17,874 bases of DNA, from the NCBI GenBank assembly GCA_049694275.1, contig JBAVQS010000242.1, forward strand, positions 1-17,874, given 5' to 3'. Positions 13,546 to 17,874 of this stretch are shown one piece after another. Position 1 is the stretch's first letter. Each line of letters begins with the position of its first letter. The DNA comes from JBAVQS01 sp049694275. GTDB lineage: Bacteria; Chloroflexota; Anaerolineae; UBA4142; SHND01. The position numbers and the translations under genes are program-made. The notes under the pieces were generated by a model. It was not told the origin of the DNA and ran no database searches. It saw nothing but the letters and a program-made list of their open reading frames with translations.

Positions 13546-15057
13546 ATGCCGGCTCAATCGTTGACGGATAAATATCGCGACCAACTCGACGGAGTTTTGC
13601 ACTGCTATGATCGCGTGATCGTGCTGGGAAGTCTGCACCCCTTCTGCTATGCCAAAGGGATGACACACTACTTGTTCGAGCAGCACATTCGCATTTTCGA
13701 TTATGCACAGTTCGCACAACCATTGAGCGATGAAATCCGCAAGCAAGCCGAAACGCTGGCCGCCGCCGCAGGCCTCCAGATCGAGTACATCCGCAAGAAA
13801 AACTTTCGGAAAGAAGCACACATTCAGACCCTGTTGAAACGCCGCGGGACGCACCCCGGCTTGGTGCATATCTTTAGCGCCCTCGAAAGTTGCACGACCT
13901 ACAAACCCTGGCATGATAAACAGACGCACCATACCTACTTGCGCATGGACACCGGCAAATGCTTGCACTACTACTTCTACTTTATCGACCCCGAACTGGG
14001 ACTGTGTTATCTACGCGTGCCGACCTGGTGCCCCTTTCGCTTACAATTCTATTTTAATGCCCATGCCTGGCTGGCGCACCAACTCCAACAACAGCATATC
14101 AACTTCCGCCAGTTGGATAATGCCTTCGGGCAGATTGCGGACTATTCCCGCGCAAATGAACTCGTGGCGCAGTTCGATCTCACGCACTTGCACGCCAAAC
14201 TTGACCGCTTCGCCCAGCAATATTGTCCCGTGGTCGCCTCGTTACACCTCTCCTATCAGTGGAGTCTCTTCCAAGTCGAATATGCGACGGACTTGGTGTT
14301 CAAACGGCCCAGTGACCTCCAAGCGTTCTATCCCCTCCTGGTGGAAACCCTGATTCATACGGTCAAGCCGACAGACATTGCGACCTTTCTGGGACAGAAA
14401 CTGCATGGCAACTTTCAAGGCGAGGTGGGCACCCGCTGGAACGTTCGCCGGGAAGGCACCCGCCTCAAGCAGGTGTGGGGCCCGGTCACGCTCAAAGTCT
14501 ATGACAAGTTTGGCGTGATTCTGCGGATTGAAACCACGGTCAACGATGTCTCCTTTTTCCAGCAATATCGCCAAGTGCAGCATCGCAACGGCGAATCGGA
14601 AAGCCGCTATGCGCCCATGAAGAAGACGATTTACAGCTTGGCCCCGTTAGCGGAGCAACTCCAAGCCGCCAATCGGCGGTATTTGGAATTCCTCTCTGCG
14701 ATTGAGACGCCCGAAGTGGGCGTGCAGAAATTGCAGCGGCTCACGGAGCCCTGCACGGAAAACGCACATCGGTACAAAGGCTTCAACTTGCTGGCCGAGG
14801 CCGATGCGGCCATCCTGCGCCTCGTGCTGCGTGGCGAGTTTGCGATTAACGGGCTCACGGCACGCGCCGTGCATACGCTGTGGCCTGATCGAACCGCAGG
14901 CCAGATCAGCCGACTTCTCAAGCGGTTACGGGTGCATGGGCTACTCAAGAAAGTGGGTCGACACTACAAGTATTACCTGACCGAGCTCGGTCGTGAAATT
15001 GCCACGGTGGCATTGAAGCTGCGGGAGCTTTATGTGATTCCAGCGCTCGCGCACTAA
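13546..15057 (+). CDS. Large repeat-family protein with winged helix
   Basis: This 503-residue protein belongs to a family often auto-labelled as a MarR-type regulator, but it is far too long for MarR. ATG 13546 is preferred, with GGAAGG five bases before it. The N-terminal part has YRDQLDGVLHCYDRVIVLGS, CYAKGMTHYLF and a Cys/His/Tyr/Trp-rich centre: PWHDKQTHHTYLRMD, GKCLHYYFYFID, LCYLRVPTWCPFRLQFYFN. The middle has YDKFGVILRIETTVNDVSFF. The C-terminal winged helix (about residues 419-484) carries LTARAVHTLWPDRTAGQISR and LLKRLRVHGLLKKVGRHYKY. It has no signal peptide. I infer a mobile-element protein, perhaps the enzyme or DNA-binding component. Catalytic residues are not assigned. Confidence 0.65.
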   Translation: MPAQSLTDKYRDQLDGVLHCYDRVIVLGSLHPFCYAKGMTHYLFEQHIRIFDYAQFAQPLSDEIRKQAETLAAAAGLQIEYIRKKNFRKEAHIQTLLKRRGTHPGLVHIFSALESCTTYKPWHDKQTHHTYLRMDTGKCLHYYFYFIDPELGLCYLRVPTWCPFRLQFYFNAHAWLAHQLQQQHINFRQLDNAFGQIADYSRANELVAQFDLTHLHAKLDRFAQQYCPVVASLHLSYQWSLFQVEYATDLVFKRPSDLQAFYPLLVETLIHTVKPTDIATFLGQKLHGNFQGEVGTRWNVRREGTRLKQVWGPVTLKVYDKFGVILRIETTVNDVSFFQQYRQVQHRNGESESRYAPMKKTIYSLAPLAEQLQAANRRYLEFLSAIETPEVGVQKLQRLTEPCTENAHRYKGFNLLAEADAAILRLVLRGEFAINGLTARAVHTLWPDRTAGQISRLLKRLRVHGLLKKVGRHYKYYLTELGREIATVALKLRELYVIPALAH

Positions 15058-15093
15058 TCGCAGATTCTTTGCTTTTTGTACAGCGATTCAATT

Positions 15094-15168
15094 GGAAAGG
15101 TACTAAAACGTACACTCCGTACCCGGCTAAAATGTACCACCGGAAATCACCCATTCGTGAATGAATCT
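15094..15168. repeat. IS21 left-end repeats
   Basis: CGTACCCGGCTAAAATGTACC (trimmed here to the core CGTACCCGGCTAAA, 15118-15131) matches 19 of 22 positions of the reverse-complemented right-end unit. A weaker outer copy with CTAAAACGTAC lies 24 bp to the left (15103-15113). A degenerate inner copy with CCGGAAATCACCCA follows to the right. These are the likely IstA-binding sites of the istB-side end. Confidence 0.6.
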
Positions 15169-15196
15169 CGGGGTGAAATTGAAATAAGTTGGCGCA

Positions 15197-15973
15197 TCAA
15201 TTCGGTAGGGTTGAAGTCAGAGGCACCTCCTCCAGTTGGCGGCGACCGCGGGCGCGATAGCTCGGCCCGGTGATCACAATCACATGTGCATTGTGGGCAA
15301 GCCGATCCAAGCCGGCCGAGGCGAGCAGCGGATTGCCAAACCAGGTCGCCCACTCGCTCGGGGCGCGGTTGCTGGTCAACAGAATCGCACCCTGCCGCTC
15401 GTAGCGTTCGTCGATAATGTCATAGAGGTCTTCCGAACTGGCTGCGGTGAGCGGCTTGAGTCCGAAATCGTCAATCACTAACAGATCCGGGCGCACATAC
15501 AGCGTGAGACGTTTCTCATACGTGTTGTCGGCGCGCGCCGCACTCAAGTGCCGCAGCATCTTGTGGGCATTCGTGAACACGACATCAAACCCGCGGCGAC
15601 ATCCTTCGTGCGCCAACGCTTGCGCTAAATGGCTTTTGCCGACGCCGGTGGGGCCACACAATAGCACATTGCGGTGCTCGCGGACATAGTTGCCGGTAGC
15701 CAGGTCATAGAGTTGCTGCCGATTCACGCTCGGATTGAAGGCAAAGTCAAACGTTTCGAGCGTTTTGTCACCGGCGAGGTCCGCCCGGCGCACCCGCAGC
15801 GAGAGTTGCTTTTGCTGCCGGCGTTCGACCTCGTCTTCGAGCAGGCGTTCGAGAAAATCGGCATAGGTCCATTTTTCGTCAATCGCCTGGCGCATCCGCA
15901 CGTCGAGGGTGTCGAGAATGCCCGAGAGCCGCAACTGTTTCAGTTTCGGGGCGAGGTGCTGTTTTAGTTCCAT
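15197..15973 (-). CDS. istB: IS21-family helper ATPase IstB
   Basis: This 258-residue DnaA/DnaC-like AAA+ ATPase assists the IstA transposase by organising target DNA. Walker A is GPTGVGKS (107-114) and Walker B is LLVIDDFG (164-171). The sensor region ILLTSNRAPSEW (197-208) and LLASAGLDRLAHNAHVIVI complete the AAA+ core. The N-terminal region LAPKLKQLRLSGILDTLDVR is the usual IstB start. The length is normal for the family. The ATG at 15973 overlaps the last codons of istA by 10 bp, with GGAGGT just upstream, so translation is coupled. The reading frame is intact. Confidence 0.95.
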   Translation of the reverse strand: MELKQHLAPKLKQLRLSGILDTLDVRMRQAIDEKWTYADFLERLLEDEVERRQQKQLSLRVRRADLAGDKTLETFDFAFNPSVNRQQLYDLATGNYVREHRNVLLCGPTGVGKSHLAQALAHEGCRRGFDVVFTNAHKMLRHLSAARADNTYEKRLTLYVRPDLLVIDDFGLKPLTAASSEDLYDIIDERYERQGAILLTSNRAPSEWATWFGNPLLASAGLDRLAHNAHVIVITGPSYRARGRRQLEEVPLTSTLPN

Positions 15974-17538
15974 GTCGCACCTCCCAGAATGGTGGCGGCG
16001 AGTTCTGCCGCCGGACGTGCGAATTGCAAACTCGCGCGGGATGGCGTGAGCAATGGCGGTAGCACCAGTGCATCCAAGCCTTGTTCGAGGATGTGTTTGA
16101 GCGTGACATAGTGCACATCCCCGAAGGCCCAGCCGCGGGCGCAGGCCGCTTCCAGGCGGGCGGGGGTGTAGGTCTCGGCCAGTTTCAAGAGGCGGATGGC
16201 GGTGCGGGTTTTGTCCAACGGGCGTGCCGCCAAGAGTTCGGCCACGACTTGCGCCGTCGCTGGCCCAACGGCTTCGGCACGGGCCTGGCAGGTGGCGCGA
16301 GTGCTGGTGAGATAGGCGACTTGCGCGGCGGGAAAATGATTCAGTTTGGTGAGGCGTTCCCCCGGCTGGGTGGCGCGGCGATGGGTCGTGAGCAGCTCAA
16401 ATTGCTCGGAAAACAAGCGGATTTCGCGCAGACCCGCGCGCAACCAGAGGCGTTGCCCGACATAGGCACTGGGTGCGGAGTAGAAGGCTTTCTCAAACAC
16501 CACATGACCGTCGCGATGGAGTTTGACTTGTTTCCAGACGGCCGGATCATAGGGGTGGGTCGGCAATGGACGTAACGCCGCTCGTTCGGCCCGTGCGAAG
16601 CGGGCCAGCGGCGCTTCGTGGATGGTGCCATGCTCGCGTAACCCGGCGGTGGTCATAAGCCATTGCTGCACGTGGCGTTGCGCTTCAGCAAGCAGCGTGT
16701 TAGGCGCGACGAGTGGCATGAAACTCTGCTTGAGATACCCGACCCCGCCGCGTTCCACTTTGCCTTTGTGCTGCGGTTTTGCAGGCAGGCAGGGATCGAT
16801 GAGAAAGTCATAGTGTTCGGCGCACTCGGCATACGCGCGCACGACCTCGGCCTCCTGCTCGACCCTGTAGGCTTTGATGATCGCCGCTTTCAAGTTGTCG
16901 AGCACCACCCGCTGCGGGACGCCGCCGAAAAACTCGAAGGCATGTTGGTGGCACACGAGCCAGGTGGGGATTTTCTGGTCGAACACGAATTCGACATACA
17001 TATGCCGGCTCCAGGCCAGGACCATCACGAAGGCATAGGTGCGGCGCGGTGCGCCGGTCTGCGGATCGATCAGCGGCGTCACTTCGCCGAAATCGACCTG
17101 GGCGACTTCGCCGGGGGGTGTTTCGAGGCGCAGGACGACTTTGGGCGCTTTCGGTGGGCGCAGTTTTCGGGTCAAGCGCCAGACCGCTGTGCGACTGCCA
17201 GTAAACCCGGGGTGCTCACATAACTTTTGATAGACAAGGTATGGCCCCAGGCCTTGTTCCAGCAGCGTGCGGATTTGCTCGGTATAGGGCTCGAGGGGCG
17301 ATTGATTTTGAGGCGGGGGCGTGGTGGGCCCGAGCGTGGCCTGGGCGAGGGCGTGTAGCGCGGCCAGGTCCGGCAACTCGCCGTCCAGGAGCTGCTGGGT
17401 CTGTGCCCATTCACGATATTTCGCAACCGTGCGGCGGTCGAGCTGCATCGCTTTGGCAATGCGGCGGTCTTTCTCGTTTGCGCGCAGGCGGCGCAAGAGT
17501 TGATGCAGGTCCATGGTATCTAGTCTCCGGTTACTCAT
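15964..17538 (-). CDS. istA: IS21-family transposase IstA
   Basis: This 524-residue DDE transposase cuts and joins the ends of the IS. The N-terminal helix-turn-helix includes NEKDRRIAKAMQLDRRTVAK (21-40). The integrase core has D149 (VAQVDFGEVT), D214 (RVVLDNLKAAI) and E262 (QHKGKVERGGVGYLK), which form the DDE triad. A basic C-terminal region follows, ending in the IstA-type LPPLLTPSRASLQFA. The length is typical for the family. The start at 17538 is supported by GAGGAG six bases upstream. The frame is complete and overlaps istB by 10 bp, so the element looks potentially active. Confidence 0.95.
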   Translation of the reverse strand: MSNRRLDTMDLHQLLRRLRANEKDRRIAKAMQLDRRTVAKYREWAQTQQLLDGELPDLAALHALAQATLGPTTPPPQNQSPLEPYTEQIRTLLEQGLGPYLVYQKLCEHPGFTGSRTAVWRLTRKLRPPKAPKVVLRLETPPGEVAQVDFGEVTPLIDPQTGAPRRTYAFVMVLAWSRHMYVEFVFDQKIPTWLVCHQHAFEFFGGVPQRVVLDNLKAAIIKAYRVEQEAEVVRAYAECAEHYDFLIDPCLPAKPQHKGKVERGGVGYLKQSFMPLVAPNTLLAEAQRHVQQWLMTTAGLREHGTIHEAPLARFARAERAALRPLPTHPYDPAVWKQVKLHRDGHVVFEKAFYSAPSAYVGQRLWLRAGLREIRLFSEQFELLTTHRRATQPGERLTKLNHFPAAQVAYLTSTRATCQARAEAVGPATAQVVAELLAARPLDKTRTAIRLLKLAETYTPARLEAACARGWAFGDVHYVTLKHILEQGLDALVLPPLLTPSRASLQFARPAAELAATILGGATWN

Positions 17539-17601
17539 GAGTGCTCCTCAGTCTGGAATGGACTGAGGATACTCGAGAATGGGAGACTCATTCACGGCAA
17601 G

Positions 17602-17724
17602 TGGTGCATTTTCGGTGAGTACGGGTGGTGTAGTTTAGCCGGGTACGCGCTGGTGTAGTTTAGCCGGGTACGCGCTGGTGTAGTTTAGCCGGGTACGCCT
17701 GGTGTATTTTAGACCGGGTACCGA
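17602..17724. repeat. Expanded IS21 right-end repeats, about 25 bp each
   Basis: There are five head-to-tail copies. Copies 1-3 (17626-17650, 17651-17675, 17676-17700) are almost identical and share the core GGTGTAGTTTAGCCGGGTAC. The outer copy (17700-17724) reads GGTGTATTTTAGACCGGGTA. The innermost (17602-17623) is degenerate, with TGGTGCATTTTCGG then GAGTACG. They are IstA-binding sites by family analogy. The left end has fewer copies, so this end appears to have gained units by duplication. The istA promoter may lie among or beside them. Confidence 0.85.
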
Positions 17725-17726
17725 CA

Positions 17727-17874
17727 AATACGATTGTGGATGAGCTTACACACGAAGTTCGCATGACACGCACCGGCGTGTGGTATGTCTGTCGCCGCTA
17801 CGAACGGGCCGGACTGGATGCCGTCCAAGATGCGCCGCGCACGGGACGCCCGCACGAGATTTCGGAATTGGAGC
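17727..17874 (+). pseudogene. IS630-type transposase fragment
   Basis: The frame read from 17727 gives VDELTHEVRMTRTGVWYVC and then RRYERAGLDAVQDAPRTGRP, the helix-turn-helix start of IS630/Tc1-mariner transposases (VyrwlrrYrerGleaL.d.pRsGRP pattern). The first helix and start codon are missing because the IS21 element abuts directly. The 3' part lies beyond the window edge. The missing N-terminal piece is not found at the other side of the IS21 element. Confidence 0.7.

Larger units (their letters stand above)
13489..15091 (+). mobile_element. Candidate mobile element with one ORF
   Basis: The left boundary TTGAATTCACCGCACAAATA (13489-13508) and the reverse complement of the right boundary, TTGAATCGCTGTACAAAAAG (15072-15091), agree at about 15 of 20 aligned positions with one gap. 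These are plausible terminal inverted repeats around a single ORF of 503 codons. The left boundary coincides with the 5' truncation of a neighbouring gene, and the right one abuts an IS21 end. No target-site duplication is visible. The ORF family is, from memory, multi-copy in several genomes. Confidence 0.45.
15093..17726 (-). mobile_element. IS21-family insertion sequence
   Basis: This is a complete element of about 2.6 kb carrying istA and istB on the minus strand. The left end at about 15093 begins TGGAAAGGTAC and the right end at about 17726 closes GGGTACCGACA; both fit the 5'-TG...CA-3' rule of the family. The ends are related as inverted repeats: CGTACCCGGCTAAA is at 15118-15131 and its reverse complement recurs in the right-end units. 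The inner CGTGAATGARTCTC is shared too, at about 15155-15168 on the left and 17582-17595 on the right in reverse complement. No target-site duplication was found, so exact borders are uncertain. Confidence 0.85.

Noticed and set aside
13546..15057. MarR family transcriptional regulator as the function of the 503-codon ORF
   Set aside because: MarR proteins are about 150 residues. Only the last 70-80 residues resemble a winged helix, and more than 400 residues remain unexplained.
17602..17724. Regular 25-bp repeats that could be taken for a CRISPR array
   Set aside because: The copies are head-to-tail with no spacers, sit at an IS21 terminus, and have inverted counterparts at the other end of the IS.

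Overview
This window looks like chromosomal DNA from a GC-rich environmental bacterium. Three features fit the Chloroflexota (Anaerolineae-like): lipoproteins with Thr/Pro-rich linkers after the lipobox (for example TPVPTPSPT), a large STAND ATPase, and a lipoprotein alpha-amylase. This placement is inference, because the window holds no rRNA, tRNA or other marker gene.

Region 1 (1-447) is gene-free and rich in perfect hairpins. It has a 25-bp-period direct repeat at its left edge and ends in a TATAAT promoter. Region 2 (448-5528, + strand) reads as one tightly packed transcription unit: lipoprotein, GNAT acetyltransferase, ribonuclease HI with a hybrid-binding domain, a small conserved protein, its DUF4132 partner, and a luciferase-like flavin oxidoreductase. 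A good intrinsic terminator follows at 5533-5573.

Region 3 (5617-8916, - strand) is the most system-like part. Its first gene encodes an 814-residue membrane-anchored STAND NTPase whose C-terminal formylglycine-generating-enzyme (FGE)-like domain lacks the catalytic cysteines. A 267-residue protein of unknown family follows in the same transcription unit. A near-consensus promoter (TTGTCA-N17-TATAAT) drives the pair. The arrangement suggests a transmembrane sensor with an outside FGE/C-type-lectin-fold domain, a cytosolic signalling ATPase and a cytosolic partner. A defence or signalling role is inference.

Region 4 (9182-11916, + strand) holds a PRPP synthetase and a secreted lipoprotein alpha-amylase. 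Region 5 (11996-13494, - strand) holds two paralogous BsuPI-like lipoproteins, a leftover Asp-box (BNR) reading frame between them, and a third gene that has lost its 5' end.

Region 6 (13489-17874) is a stack of mobile DNA. It starts with an ORF of a repeat-family type usually labelled MarR-like, flanked by candidate terminal inverted repeats. Directly against it lies a complete IS21-family element (istA, istB) with expanded 25-bp end repeats on one side. The last piece is an IS630-type transposase fragment, cut at its 5' end by the IS21 element and by the window edge on the other side. The insertion at about 13488 appears to be what truncated the gene at 13108-13494.
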